NCBI RefSeq assembly: GCF_007183175.1
Contig: NZ_AP019807.1
Location: 4,522,001-4,586,000, forward strand
Source: Microbulbifer sp. GL-2
GTDB lineage: Bacteria; Pseudomonadota; Gammaproteobacteria; Pseudomonadales; Cellvibrionaceae
Direction: 5' to 3'
Length of the DNA stretch: 64,000 bases
Both the position numbers and the translations under genes were made by a program. Positions 1 through 9,901 of this stretch are shown here, piece after piece (position 1 is the stretch's first letter; every line of letters begins with the position of its first letter). The notes below the pieces were generated by a model. That model made no database searches and was not told where the DNA came from. It was given only the letters and a program-made list of their open reading frames with translations.

Positions 1-127
1 GATCATCTCGCCTAACCCAAACATCTAAGCCAGGGAAAAGCGCATTACTCAATTGCTGGTATGGAACTTCGCGAGCTGCATCGGTAAATGCCTGCAGGTC
101 CAGACGATCTAGAAAGCTGGGTAACAT
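1..127 (-). CDS. N-terminus of a PLP-dependent enzyme, ACC deaminase/D-cysteine desulfhydrase-like (partial)
   Basis: Reading leftward from an ATG at 127, an open frame runs off the left edge (42 codons). An AAGGTG Shine-Dalgarno lies 5 bases before the ATG. The peptide begins MLPSFLDRLD and reaches a W-V-R-R-D-D segment at the edge. A short lead-in followed by 'hydrophobic-x-(I/V)-(K/R)-R-D-D' is typical of the first strand of the 1-aminocyclopropane-1-carboxylate deaminase/D-cysteine desulfhydrase family, whose PLP lysine would lie just outside the window. The assignment rests on this short motif only; another fold-type II PLP enzyme is possible. Confidence 0.45.
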   Translation of the reverse strand, partial: MLPSFLDRLDLQAFTDAAREVPYQQLSNALFPGLDVWVRRDD

Positions 128-800
128 GGCTACACCTTGTTAGTACAATTTTTGTGTCAGCCTGGATAAACAACTAGCCCCCATGAATGCTCTCAGGATT
201 ACTCAGCCGCTTCACGCCCGCCAGCTGACATTTACAGCAAGGTTGGCAACGAAGCAAGAGGCCCAGCCACTCTCAAAGGATGAGCCTGCGACCTTCGCCC
301 AACTCCAAGCTATTCCGCAGTCGCAGGTCTTTGCCCTTTAGAGGCCTTGGTCATACCGCAAAAAATGATAGCCGATACTAGGCCACACCTGCCTAGATCA
401 CCCAAACAGCTTAGTAGCACAAAAAATTTAGATCGAACAGCCCCACTTACCTGTAGCGACCCACCATACCTGGATGGCACCTAGGTTAGAGTTACTCACT
501 AAGCAGACAGCGTAGATCTTGCTAGATTGTCATCATTAGCTGCTCACACTTACCCGCCAGAAATTCCAGCGGGCTCCAATAATTTAATATTTTTTTCAGC
601 CGGGTATTAATGCGAAATATCGCATCGTCAATCTAGCTTTTCGGCAGCTTGCCAATTTTCATCCCTATAGGAAAAAAGCGCCTCGGCAGCCCATTGGTAT
701 TTTCGCTCAACCCACACCCCCACGAGTGATACGGTTTGGCAAAATAAATATCGCAGCGACTGCCACTTATCGCTGACCACAAGGTGGAAATGGAAACCCC
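128..800. other. intergenic region, no gene seen
   Basis: About 670 bases between the divergent partial enzyme gene and the tRNA terminator. No convincing coding frame, RNA or repeat was recognised. Confidence 0.6.
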
Positions 801-842
801 AAATACGAAAAAGCCCTCACGAAGGAGGGCTTTTTCGTATTT
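801..842 (-). terminator. intrinsic terminator of the Asp/Val tRNA unit
   Basis: A perfect 18-bp inverted repeat (801-818 and 825-842) with loop ACGAAG. Its core is GCCCTC/GAGGGC flanked by A5/T5 runs. It lies directly after the 3' CCA of tRNA-Asp on the minus strand. The A and T runs on both sides could let it act in either direction. Confidence 0.85.
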
Positions 843-918
843 GGCGGACCGGACGGGACTCGAACCCGCGACCTCCGGCGTGACAGGCCGGCATTCTAAC
901 CAACTGAACTACCGGTCC
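842..918 (-). tRNA. tRNA-Asp (GTC)
   Basis: A 77-nt cloverleaf on the minus strand. The acceptor starts GGACCGG, the D arm is GTTCAGTTGGTTAGAAT, the anticodon loop CTGTCAC carries GTC, and the T arm contains GGTTCGAGTCC. The 3' CCA is encoded. It follows tRNA-Val by 27 bases, so the two are probably one transcript ending at the hairpin at 801-842. Confidence 0.97.
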
Positions 919-945
919 TCGGTAGTGCACTTCCCAAAGGGAAGT

Positions 946-1021
946 TGGTGGGTGGTACAGGGGTCGAACCTGTGACCTACGGCTTGTAAGGCCGTCGCTC
1001 TCCCAACTGAGCTAACCACCC
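946..1021 (-). tRNA. tRNA-Val (TAC)
   Basis: A 76-nt minus-strand cloverleaf. The acceptor starts GGGTGGT, the D arm is GCTCAGTTGGGAGAGC, the anticodon loop CTTACAA reads TAC, and the T arm is CAGGTTCGACCCCTG. CCA is encoded. It is the promoter-proximal gene of the pair with tRNA-Asp. Confidence 0.97.
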
Positions 1022-1111
1022 AATGCTCTTTTCTGTAAGGGCCTTGCCCCCCTTGAGCGAGGCGCATATTACCGGAATGGATTTCCCTGTCAACAATTTT
1101 TGCGCCAAATT

Positions 1112-3489
1112 TTAAAGCTCCTGCTCTGGTACTCCTTCCACTGGAACAGATACCGGAGCACTCTTGATCTCAGCCTCTTCCGCACTAGCCCCCTGAAGAA
1201 CCTTACCCTGCCGGTAATCTGGATCAATCAAATGACCCGCTATCTTCACTGGAATTCCCCGCGGAATTAACTGATCTTTGGGCCGTGCCAAATCCTGTTC
1301 ATTGTAATTGCATACCCCAGTTGGAAATATGCGTAACAAATCATCTATTCGGCCGGTAATTTCTTCTGTATGAGGACCGTACACTCCCTTAGCTAGGGCC
1401 CGCTCCACAGGCTGCAGCGCACATTTGAAAACGTCGTCAGTGATTGGTGCTCCAGCCTCTTGCCTGGAGGTGCTATGGATAGGGTATTCACGCATACACT
1501 TACCAGAGGCCAAGCCATTCCACTCCCCATTCCAGACTTCAGAGCCAGCAGCCAACACATTACCTTTCTTGTCGAAACAACGGTCATGAGCATCTTCCGG
1601 GCGATTGCCAACCACTCCCTTGGATGGATTTTCGACAATGTTCGACATCCAGCGATCAATAACGTCAAGGGCCTCACCAAGCGGGTTGTAGTCTTTATGA
1701 CTCATCCAAATCAACTGATTCTCTGCATGACCACGAGCTCGGCGAATACGTTCACGGGCAGAAAAAGAAGCTGAGCTATGATGCATATCAGGTTTTTTGT
1801 CCAGATAGTGGCGCATATCCACTATCGGAATTTCAACATCCCCAAGAAAAACATGGCCCGAACGATAAACTCCATTAATTGCCTCCAAACTGGCACGACT
1901 GCGCTTAGCTGGATTGGCTATTGTGCCAGTATTTAAGTTCTGCTCACTCCATACAGAAAGCCTCACAGGCAGCAACCCGCCGTTCAGGAACCATAACTTC
2001 TCATCGCTCTGGTTCTCCTGGGCTTTCCACCCCCCGATTGATGCATTGACCTTTAGGAAAGTATCGATACTGATATCGCCATTTACCAAGGCCTTCAACC
2101 CATATTGAACACCTTCGTTATCCCAGGTGGTGTTAGCATAACCATTCTCTCCAGCCCCATAAAATTGACGCAGATTCTCCCAGTGTGTCCAATGCACCTT
2201 ATCGAAAAGATCCTCAGAAAAGCTCTTAAAAAAATGCACAAAGTTAGGGTTGTTGACCAGTGGCACCAATCCACGCCAGCCTTCTACGCACTCAGTAGCT
2301 CCATTGGCGCGATTTCTATAGCGACTATCAAAAAGTGATGCAGCTACGCTGATTATATTAAAGCGACTGTTTACATTAGAGTTTGCAGCCAGCCCTTGAA
2401 TAACCGACCTCTCCTCTGCATCGCCCCAGCGGGTATTGTCAGCATCCTGCACATCAAAAAAGTATTCCAAAGGTTCGCAATCAAACGCATAAATGGTTTG
2501 AGTAACCATGTCTGGGTAGGAATAAAGAGGAATAGCGGCATCCAATAAGCCCGGCGCGTTTTGTGCAAACAAATATTGCTGTATTGCCCCGCCTGAGCCA
2601 CCGACACCCACGGTATACATCGGCTCGCCATAGAGAGCCTCAAACTGCTTCTTCAGTCTGCGCGCAGTATCTTCCGCCAGCCACATGTTGTAGTGATTAC
2701 GGGTCTGATTTGCTGTTGAGTAGACAATTGCATATCCACGCGCCAATTGATCCATACGTCGCCTGGTCACATCTCCCTTGTTTAGATTTCCCTGGCGCCC
2801 ACCAATACCAACCCCCCCCTGAATTGATAGATCAAGCGTCGATTCCAATTACTGCCATTTGGTGCCTCTGCAGTCTCCCCCTCTCCTCGCAGCGCGGCAA
2901 TCGCGTAAAAGTGGCGGTTGATGGTGCCGGTCTCTACACGCACAATAAAATCCACCTGGCGACCATTTACAGTCACTTTATCGATGTCATTACGCGCTTC
3001 AAACAAGTATCGGAACTGTCCATCAATTGTGCTGCGGTAGAAGTAAGTGACCTCCGTTGCATGGCTGCAATCACGACTGTAGCCGATCACTTCCTTCGTT
3101 TTTTCACCCGCCGCATTCAATGCAAATACAGGCACACCCTCTTTAGCCTGGTTATCAACCAACGGTTGCTTTTTCGTAATAGCATTTCTACCGCAGAAGA
3201 ATGGATACTTGGATGGGCCTGTAAATAATGTCTCCACAGGCCCCACTTCCCCTATTAAGACGGGAAATGGGAAGTACTCTGGCGGGCGTGACATCATTCT
3301 AGGGTGAGGGCCGGTATAGGCCGGAGCAGGACCGTAGTCCAGTGCACCGTCAGGCACTCCAACTACAGGGGCATCCACTTTTCCATGCACTTTTGGCAGC
3401 TTCTCATACGCAACCCATGCAACTGCCCCCAGCACAGCCAATAGCAGCAAGAAAAAAACAGAGAGAAACCATACTCCCCTTGTCGACAT
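1112..3489 (-). pseudogene. DUF6351 family alpha/beta-hydrolase-like protein, split by a frameshift at a G8 tract
   Basis: Two overlapping frames form one DUF6351 protein of about 790 residues. The N-terminal part starts at ATG 3489, preceded by GGAGG; a membrane anchor follows the start and it contains the family segments YFYRST and VRVETGTINR. The C-terminal part carries GGSGGAIQQ, which looks like a nucleophile elbow (G-x-S-x-G). The frames meet at eight G residues (minus strand; C8 at 2812-2819). As read, the first frame stops soon after the tract; one extra G (or two fewer) would make the reading continuous. DUF6351 proteins resemble tannase-type secreted esterases, but the substrate is unknown. 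The upstream neighbour cysC reads the same way, 203 bases away. The split could be a true mutation, slippage-based on/off switching or a base-calling error. Confidence 0.75.
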
Positions 3490-3691
3490 AAGTGCCTCCA
3501 CAGCTGTCAACTTCTCTACTTGGTACAGGTTGAGTATATGAAGGGATAAGGAGGGCAACCGCTAGTTGGCGCCAGTAAGGACTCCTAGGAGGGAAGTAAC
3601 AATAGCAGGGGGTGCCGGATCTAATTAAGAAGAGCTAAAAGAAAAGGGGAAGCTCACACGACTCCCCTCTCCAGGTGGCCTCTGCAAGAAC

Positions 3692-4321
3692 TCAGTCCTT
3701 GGAAAGGATACCTTTCTCTTGAAGCGTGGATAAGATTACCTCAACCTCTTGATCGAGGGTCATCTCAGCAGTATTGAGATGCAACTCGGGGGAAACCGGA
3801 GCCTCATAGGGGTCATCAATGCCGGTGAAACCTTTAATTTCCCCTGCTCGCGCTTTTTTATATAGCCCTTTGGGGTCGCGAGATTCAGCCTCTTCCAGCG
3901 GGCAATCAACAAATACCTCCAAGTATGGAAGACCGCCTGTCTCATGCATCTTCCGGACCATATCACGATCTTCACGGTATGGACTGATAAAACTGCTCAA
4001 TACCACAATACCGGTATCCGCAAACAGCTTGGAGATCTCCCCTACCCGGCGGATATTCTCCTGACGATCTTCCGCAGAGAAACCCAGGTTGGAGTTGATA
4101 CCCAGGCGAATATTGTCACCATCCAGGCGATAGCTCAGGACGCCGCGAGCAGCCAGTGCCCTCTCTACAGCAACCGCTACAGTACTCTTACCAGAACCAG
4201 ACAGGCCAGTGAACCAAAGGGTCACGCCCTTATGGCCAAGGATCCCGGCCCTATTCTCACGGGTCACATCACCTTCATGCCAATGAACATTGGTTGCTTT
4301 ACGTTCAGCTGTAGTAGTCAC
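3692..4321 (-). CDS. cysC: adenylyl-sulfate kinase
   Basis: APS kinase phosphorylates adenosine 5'-phosphosulfate to PAPS in cytoplasmic sulfate assimilation or sulfation. The 209-residue length is normal. The P-loop GLSGSGKST lies near residue 40; DGDNIR, the GFSAEDRQENIRR helix and the FISPYREDR motif follow, and the family segment KGLYKKARAG-KGFTGIDDPYE is intact. A GTG start at 4321 is chosen because GGAG lies 8 bases before it and the next residues are the expected short lead-in. It stands alone, without cysD/cysN beside it, so ATP sulfurylase must be encoded elsewhere. Confidence 0.95.
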   Translation of the reverse strand: MTTTAERKATNVHWHEGDVTRENRAGILGHKGVTLWFTGLSGSGKSTVAVAVERALAARGVLSYRLDGDNIRLGINSNLGFSAEDRQENIRRVGEISKLFADTGIVVLSSFISPYREDRDMVRKMHETGGLPYLEVFVDCPLEEAESRDPKGLYKKARAGEIKGFTGIDDPYEAPVSPELHLNTAEMTLDQEVEVILSTLQEKGILSKD

Positions 4322-5367
4322 CGATTACTCCAAGTTTAAATTACTTTTTCCTGCACTCCCTGCAGAACCACTGGACATGCGCATCAGCACTCCCGGGGAG
4401 TTTGGGCGCCAATTATCATGTATCCGAGGGGATAACGTAAAGGGATTGCTTATAGCATATTCAGGGGCTGTTCTTCACCAGCTGCATAAGGGGGTTCAGA
4501 TAAAAATTTCCCTTCATAAAGCTCATAATTACAGCAATTGGCTAATCATTATTCTTTTAAAGCAATATACTCCTAAAGAAGAATCATGCACAACCTACAA
4601 GGTCATTCTCTGGCCCAACCAGGCTTCACCGGAGAGGGGATGATTCTCTGGGCTAGTAATAACTGATCAGAGGAGGTCGAATTATCACCCTATATTGAGA
4701 TTTCACTAAGGGCTATGTGCCGGCCGTACCATTTCAACGCCTGACGTTACCCGGATATGAAACCCAAACTATCGGCCCTGAAATTATTGAACCCCCAAAT
4801 ATCCCCACCTCCATTTACGACATCGGTAGCCGCTATCGAGCAGTTAGAAATGCATGAGGCCCATAGTATTAAATATAGAGCGACTGAAAAATAACTATAC
4901 GGGTCATGTGGTTGCAACAATTAGTAATTTAAAATTACCAAGGATTGATTAATGTTTATCTCCATAACAGGACAATGATATGCAATAATACACCCTAAAT
5001 ATAAATGACCTTCAACCACCGCTACTCTCAGGCTACATAGTTAAGAACTGCCAGAGTGGAAACCCCAACGCTCAAATAGGCATCCACCTTTTCGCTCGAA
5101 AGAAAAAGCATACAATTACCCAGGCCTGTAACAACGTGTATATCACAACAGCTTGAAATTGAGAATAATACGATTATTATTGCGCGCCTCTCAGCAAGTG
5201 AAACTTAAAGCGCAAATACTCAACCCTCTCTTTAAGCCCTTTTCAGCGGACTGATTGGGCTTGATGCAGCTTTCATGACACCATAGGTCTCTAGGGAACC
5301 CGCAGTAAATTATACAGTTTGAGCCTTACTGCAAGTTGAATTACTTATCACCCACCAAGGAACAATA
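4322..5367. other. intergenic region of about 1 kb, no gene seen
   Basis: AT-rich DNA between divergent cysC and the DUF805 gene. The open frames present are short and have no recognisable protein or ribosome site. It must contain both promoters, but none stands out clearly. Confidence 0.5.
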
Positions 5368-5709
5368 ATGAAGTATTTTTTAGATGCACTCAGCAAATAT
5401 GCAGATTTCACGGGTCGTGCTCGCCGCACCGAATTTTGGATGTTTACCCTGATTTACATTGTTTTATCCATTGGTGTAAGCCTACTGGACGTTCTGCTTG
5501 GAGCCGGCTTCCTCGCAATTTTATTTGCCCTTGCATTGCTAGTCCCTACCATTAGCATCACTGCTCGCCGTCTGCACGACACCGGAAGGAGCGGCTGGTG
5601 GCAGCTTTTAAATTTGATCCCCCTAATTGGCGGTATAATTCTTATCATTTTCCTCATACTTGACAGCACTGAGGAAAACAAATGGGGCACCAGCCCTAAG
5701 TTTGCTTAA
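5368..5709 (+). CDS. DUF805 family inner-membrane protein
   Basis: 113 residues with the DUF805 signature: an amphipathic N-terminus (YADFTGRARRTEFW), three to four hydrophobic segments (about residues 25-45, 47-65 and 80-98), and the ARRLHDTGRSGWWQL motif between helices. The family comprises small inner-membrane proteins (YhaH-like) of unknown function, with no known enzyme activity. AAGGA lies 9 bases before the ATG. It appears to be a single-gene unit, followed by a long-armed inverted repeat at 5717-5783. Confidence 0.9.
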   Translation: MKYFLDALSKYADFTGRARRTEFWMFTLIYIVLSIGVSLLDVLLGAGFLAILFALALLVPTISITARRLHDTGRSGWWQLLNLIPLIGGIILIIFLILDSTEENKWGTSPKFA

Positions 5710-5716
5710 ATGATAT

Positions 5717-5783
5717 CGAGGGGTGACTTATTCAGTTGACCTGGCTTATAGCCAAATATTTAACTTAAAATCCTCACCCCTCG
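5717..5783. repeat. 10-bp perfect inverted repeat after the DUF805 gene
   Basis: CGAGGGGTGA at 5717-5726 pairs with TCACCCCTCG at 5774-5783, with 47 bases between. No T-run follows, so it is not a classical terminator. It may be a structured 3' end or a protein-binding site. Confidence 0.4.
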
Positions 5784-6225
5784 ACCACCCAAAAATCTAC
5801 CAGAAGCACCAAAAAACACCCTTAATTAACTGCTCACCTCGAAAACATATAAAACTGTGAAAAACACCAAGGACTACCATACCCCCAAATTTCACCCAGC
5901 AAAAATCATGCAACCCCCTATTTAAACAATGTTCAACCTATACAAATCCAGATAAATCACCACTATATTATACGAGCAACCCAAAGGGTGATGCACTTCA
6001 GAGTTGAATGTAGGTTACATATCTTCAACTTTAATCACCCCACTATAAATGTGGATTTTATAATTCCACTCCTAAAACCAAGCGTCCTTAACTTTGATTG
6101 ATTGATTGATCCATTCTCGTTCATCGAGCATCAAATCCTGACTTTTATAAAAAAAAACATACAAATCATGATAAGCAAGAAGGGCCTTTTAATCTGGTTA
6201 ATGACATGGTGGTCGTGCTAATCTC

Positions 6226-6267
6226 TGCCTACAACAGGCAAAAAACAGCCCCACGTTTTGTAGGGCT
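6226..6267 (+). promoter_or_regulatory. candidate structured RNA leader of nhaA
   Basis: Two small hairpins (TGCCT/AGGCA at 6226-6240, AGCCC/GGGCT at 6247-6267) lie 28 bases before the nhaA start. A competing perfect 7-bp pairing joins CCTACAA (6228-6234) to TTGTAGG (6258-6264), so either a pseudoknot or a mutually exclusive fold is possible. nhaA genes are known to be preceded by riboswitch classes (nhaA-I/li-I and related), but I could not match the consensus by eye. AGAGG before the ATG lies just downstream and could be masked by the structure. Confidence 0.4.
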
Positions 6268-6294
6268 TAGCCTTGAATAAGAGGATGTTAACCA

Positions 6295-7746
6295 ATGACG
6301 AAAGGTGTTTTGGATAGATTCAAGATTCGCAAGGGGAAGGTTTTTGAAGCACCATTGGAAGAAGCATTTGGCCGCCTAGTTACTCCTTTTGAAGAATTTA
6401 TTCATCGTCAAAGTAGTAGTGGTATTTTACTGATGTTGTCGGCATTGGCAGCATTAATTATTGCCAACTCCCCACTCCAAGAAGTTTACAAGCACCTCCT
6501 ACACATGCCTATCAGTCTAGGCACTGGTGAGTGGAAGCTTTCTCTTTCTCTACACCACTGGATCAATGATGGCCTGATGGCCATCTTCTTTTTTCTCGTA
6601 GGACTTGAGCTCAAACGTGAGTTTCTAGTGGGAGAGCTTTCAGACCTTCGCCAGGCAGTATTACCTATAATGGCAGCTATCGGAGGCATGGTAGTACCTG
6701 CTCTATTGTACACCTCCCTTAATTTGGATGGTGAAGCGGAACGCGGTTGGGGTATCCCCATGGCCACAGACATTGCCTTTGCTGTGGGCTGCATTGCCCT
6801 GTTAGGAAACCGGGTACCCCGCGCAGTAGTCACATTCCTGGTTGGTTTGGCCATTGTCGATGACCTGGGCGCAATTCTTGTAATTGCAATCTGGTATACC
6901 GAGCAGGTGAATATTACCGCCCTAGTCGCTTCAGTCTGCCTAATTGCAATCATGGGGCTACTCAATGCCGCTGGAGTCCGTCGGTCCTCAGCCTATATCT
7001 TTCTTGGGGTGTTATTGTGGTACGGACTCTACTTAGCCGGTGTTCACGCCACCCTTGCCGGCGTGATTACTGCGATGGCATTGCCCGCCAAACCGAAGTA
7101 TGATCCCGTGGCATTTAGTACCTTTGTGAAGGATATCATCCGCAGTTTCGATCGCAGCTTCCGTCCTGGTGACAAGATCATTGCCAACGATGAACTACGT
7201 GCTCGGGTAATGGCCTTGGGGAATGGCGTGAGCCTTGCTCAATCACCCCTACAGCGAATGGAAACCCGTCTACACATCCCAGTAGGCTTCCTGGTGATTC
7301 CCATTTTTGCTCTGGCAAATGCTGGTATTCCTTTCGATAGTTTTAGTAGCTCAGCAGCAGTAATTAACCCTGTCACCCTTGGGGTTATCGGGGGGCTCGT
7401 TGTAGGAAAATTGATAGGTATTGTTGGCGCAACCTGGATAGGTTGGAAGCTAGGCTGGGGTAAACTGCCCAAAGGAGCTAACTTCCAGCATATTGTTGGA
7501 GTGTCATTACTCGCCGGTATTGGATTTACTATGTCAATCTTTATCGCCGAACTGGCATTCAGCTCTCAATATGAACTGCTTACCCAGGCCAAAGCAGGCA
7601 TCTTATTGGCATCAGTCATAGCTGGTACTGCTGGTTTTTTGGTGTTGCGCAACGCACCGGTATCCGAAAATATTGAAGGCGAAGCCCCTGAAGCCGAGAA
7701 GGCTATGAGCGGCCAGTCATCCTTCTCGGCTCGCCCTTCACCATGA
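6295..7746 (+). CDS. nhaA: Na+/H+ antiporter NhaA
   Basis: An inner-membrane electrogenic antiporter that expels Na+ or Li+ in exchange for protons. The N-terminal motif SSGILLMLSALAALIIANSP, MATDIAFAVG and the paired aspartates in AIVDDLGAI (the ion-binding site) are all present, with about 12 hydrophobic segments. At 483 residues it is longer than the E. coli protein (388). The extra length is a 30-residue N-terminal lead, a hydrophilic insert around residues 270-320, and a charged tail after the last helix. It fits a marine organism. The leader at 6226-6267 may regulate it and a terminator follows. Confidence 0.96.
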   Translation: MTKGVLDRFKIRKGKVFEAPLEEAFGRLVTPFEEFIHRQSSSGILLMLSALAALIIANSPLQEVYKHLLHMPISLGTGEWKLSLSLHHWINDGLMAIFFFLVGLELKREFLVGELSDLRQAVLPIMAAIGGMVVPALLYTSLNLDGEAERGWGIPMATDIAFAVGCIALLGNRVPRAVVTFLVGLAIVDDLGAILVIAIWYTEQVNITALVASVCLIAIMGLLNAAGVRRSSAYIFLGVLLWYGLYLAGVHATLAGVITAMALPAKPKYDPVAFSTFVKDIIRSFDRSFRPGDKIIANDELRARVMALGNGVSLAQSPLQRMETRLHIPVGFLVIPIFALANAGIPFDSFSSSAAVINPVTLGVIGGLVVGKLIGIVGATWIGWKLGWGKLPKGANFQHIVGVSLLAGIGFTMSIFIAELAFSSQYELLTQAKAGILLASVIAGTAGFLVLRNAPVSENIEGEAPEAEKAMSGQSSFSARPSP

Positions 7747-7801
7747 GGATTTTCTACTAGCAACACCTTTAACCCCCCCCTCAGAATCCAGCATCTCACC
7801 A

Positions 7802-7830
7802 GCCGGGCAACCCGTGGTTGCCCGGCCTTT
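7802..7830 (+). terminator. intrinsic terminator of nhaA
   Basis: GCCGGGCAACC (7802-7812) pairs perfectly with GGTTGCCCGGC (7816-7826) around a CGT loop and is followed by C-TTTT. It sits 56 bases after the nhaA stop. Confidence 0.9.
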
Positions 7831-8151
7831 TATTACACAAACCTCAGAAACGGTACTTTATAGTTTTCGCCACATTCAACCCAACATTTACCCAAGTGCA
7901 AAGATCATTACACTTAATGCTTTTCCAAACCTTAATATAAAATAACTTTAGGAAGAAACCTAAGAGAATCATCTCAAACCACTACATATCCCGCGAAGGT
8001 CCGGCATTGGCGGGAAGCGTAGGAATAAGGCTTTCAGGTCATTCCATGTACTACTGATCATCCAGTTTTGAAACTGACCTGACATAAAAATCAAAACAGC
8101 GGTCATTATGAAGTAGAGAAACTAATGTGAACTTTAAGTAATCATCACGCA
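7831..8151. other. intergenic region between convergent nhaA and usp genes
   Basis: About 320 bases with no coding frame or clear hairpin beyond the nhaA terminator. Confidence 0.5.
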
Positions 8152-8547
8152 TTAAACTCTAACTAGAGTTACATCACAGTATGCATAATTCACTATACTA
8201 TTGGCGGTAGAGCCAATAAGAGAGCTTAACCCCCTCTTGGAGTGCGTCCCAAGGACGATCAAATCTGCTTTTCTTTTTTCAGCCTCTTTACATATTACCT
8301 CGTAAGGCTTACCAACCTTCAGGGCTCGATTCCGCTTCGTTATACCAAAATCAGATGTAATCTCATCAAATTTCGGAATGGCACTTTCTTTAAGCTCCTG
8401 CTGATAGTCCTTAGGCAGGAAACTATAGGGCAGAACATTTAAAACAATTAATTTACTATCAAACTTCTTTGACAATTCCACCGCCTTTGATAGCACAAAT
8501 CTGCCCTCCTGAGAAGCCTCAATGGCACATAGGATAGTCTTATACAT
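8152..8547 (-). CDS. universal stress protein (UspA family)
   Basis: 131 residues forming one Usp domain. It begins YKTILCAIEAS (strand 1), has the internal VLNVLP strand, and ends with the ATP-binding pattern G-x2-x-x-x-G...GS(T): LGTHSKRGLSSLIGSTA, then VTLVRV. Such proteins bind ATP or act in dimeric stress responses. AAGGAGA precedes the start. A small hairpin (8570-8575/8583-8588) lies in the leader. A perfect FNR-type box lies about 190 bases upstream, which fits induction under low oxygen as known for several usp genes; the link is inference. Confidence 0.9.
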   Translation of the reverse strand: MYKTILCAIEASQEGRFVLSKAVELSKKFDSKLIVLNVLPYSFLPKDYQQELKESAIPKFDEITSDFGITKRNRALKVGKPYEVICKEAEKRKADLIVLGTHSKRGLSSLIGSTANSIVNYAYCDVTLVRV

Positions 8548-8737
8548 ATCATCTTCTCCTTGTAACTTTAAGCCTACTATGCAGGCTTTAGATTCAAATC
8601 AATATCTATAGCAGCTTCTATTTCCAGCATAACCTTTATACGATTGAAACTTCAATACCTAACATTCCATGTAGCCTGCAGCGACCAAACTCCTTTCATA
8701 ACACCTGAAGACATAACACAATTAACTTGACACCAAT

Positions 8738-8751
8738 TTGATGTATATCAA
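8738..8751. promoter_or_regulatory. FNR/ANR-type binding site
   Basis: TTGATGTATATCAA is a perfect match to the FNR consensus TTGAT-N4-ATCAA. The upstream TTGACA (8727-8732) resembles a -35 element. The nearest gene with a start on this side is the usp gene (start 8547, minus); nothing to the right starts within 900 bases. Confidence 0.6.
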
Positions 8752-9706
8752 AAGAATAGCGATACTGGCACCCAGAAAAGGAGTCACTAGCAATTAAACA
8801 TCAAAATTTCACCTTTCCCGATGAAAGATCCATGTATTTAAAGGATCCTCCCCTAAAAAAAAGCAATCCTAAATCTAAAACCCAGACAAACCAAATTGCC
8901 CGCAACCCGTTAAAATACGACCCCAAACTTACACCGAATAAGATAGTTTCAGAGAGTCAAACCAGATAAATTGGCACCTTCAATCTAAGGAATACCAATT
9001 TTTATATGTAAATATTTTTCCAGTCTCCAGTTGATCATGAAGGTATGCAAGAGAATATTTGCTGACACAAAAATAAATAAACCTCAAACTCACCAAGCAT
9101 TATCGGCATTTGACAGCCATAAAATTACCCTCCTATAAGCAGGTGTCAATTGATAATTCTTTGCGCAGAAATCGCACAAGTAATATAGGAACATTCTACA
9201 CAGGAGGATAAATAACTGCCCACCCTAAAAACAAGTAACGATAACTCACTAGACGCTCGAGGAATTACAATATTTTTTACTGCACGTATCTCGACATGCC
9301 CCTCTAGTATCACATTTCGAAGCCCCTACATTTCTGCAAAAAAGTCAGATCAAATTTTGCACCCTTACCATAAAGGATATTGTATTTTCGCCAGCAAGAT
9401 CAGTTCATGAATCCTCCCCCACAACAAAAAAGTTCCCCCCCCGGAAACCCTTAACGCCAAAATAATTAATGCTATCGAATTAGATTAAGATAATCTGTTG
9501 CTCAAACCCAATAATACCACCATGCTATCTTCCCAGTAATTTGAGATGATTTCAGTTTCAATACCAACTATACATTTGACCCAATATAGTGACCCATACG
9601 CCCACAATACTATCCAGCATACAATCCGACCAATAAAAGACCAAAATCTGTACAAACAGAGCCCTCAATATTCTGGTAAAACTTTCATAAATCTAATTAT
9701 CTCACC
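8752..9706. other. AT-rich intergenic region, no gene seen
   Basis: Nearly 1 kb without a credible frame on either strand. It contains homopolymer runs such as C8 near 9435-9442 but no clear RNA gene. Confidence 0.5.
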
Positions 9707-9877
9707 ATGAGTATGTTACTGTTAAGACCACGAGGAAGATTAGCATTTATGGCGGTCATTTTTTCTTTCTCGATGATTTTCCCGATACCTTTGTTTATTT
9801 CCATAGTTATTAGTGAAACTAAAGGAACAATACGCCAAGAGGGTTTAATATTATTCTTCAACCCCAAGGTAATTTAA
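9707..9877 (+). CDS. possible small membrane protein, 56 aa
   Basis: An ATG frame of 56 codons whose middle (AFMAVIFSFSMIFPIPLFISIVI, residues 14-36) is a strong hydrophobic segment, flanked by arginines on one side and a charged tail on the other. No good ribosome site is seen. It ends 24 bases before the next small gene on the same strand, which supports a two-gene unit. I do not recognise the family; it could be a chance frame in AT-rich DNA. Confidence 0.35.
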   Translation: MSMLLLRPRGRLAFMAVIFSFSMIFPIPLFISIVISETKGTIRQEGLILFFNPKVI

Positions 9878-9901
9878 TTCCATACACTGGAGGAATTGAC
9901 C

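Noticed and set aside
784..975. Open frame on the plus strand across the tRNA-Asp/Val region
   Set aside because: It lies over the terminator and both tRNAs on the other strand and has no protein likeness.
6098..6112. GATT tandem repeat before nhaA
   Set aside because: Only three to four units; too short to propose a variable locus.
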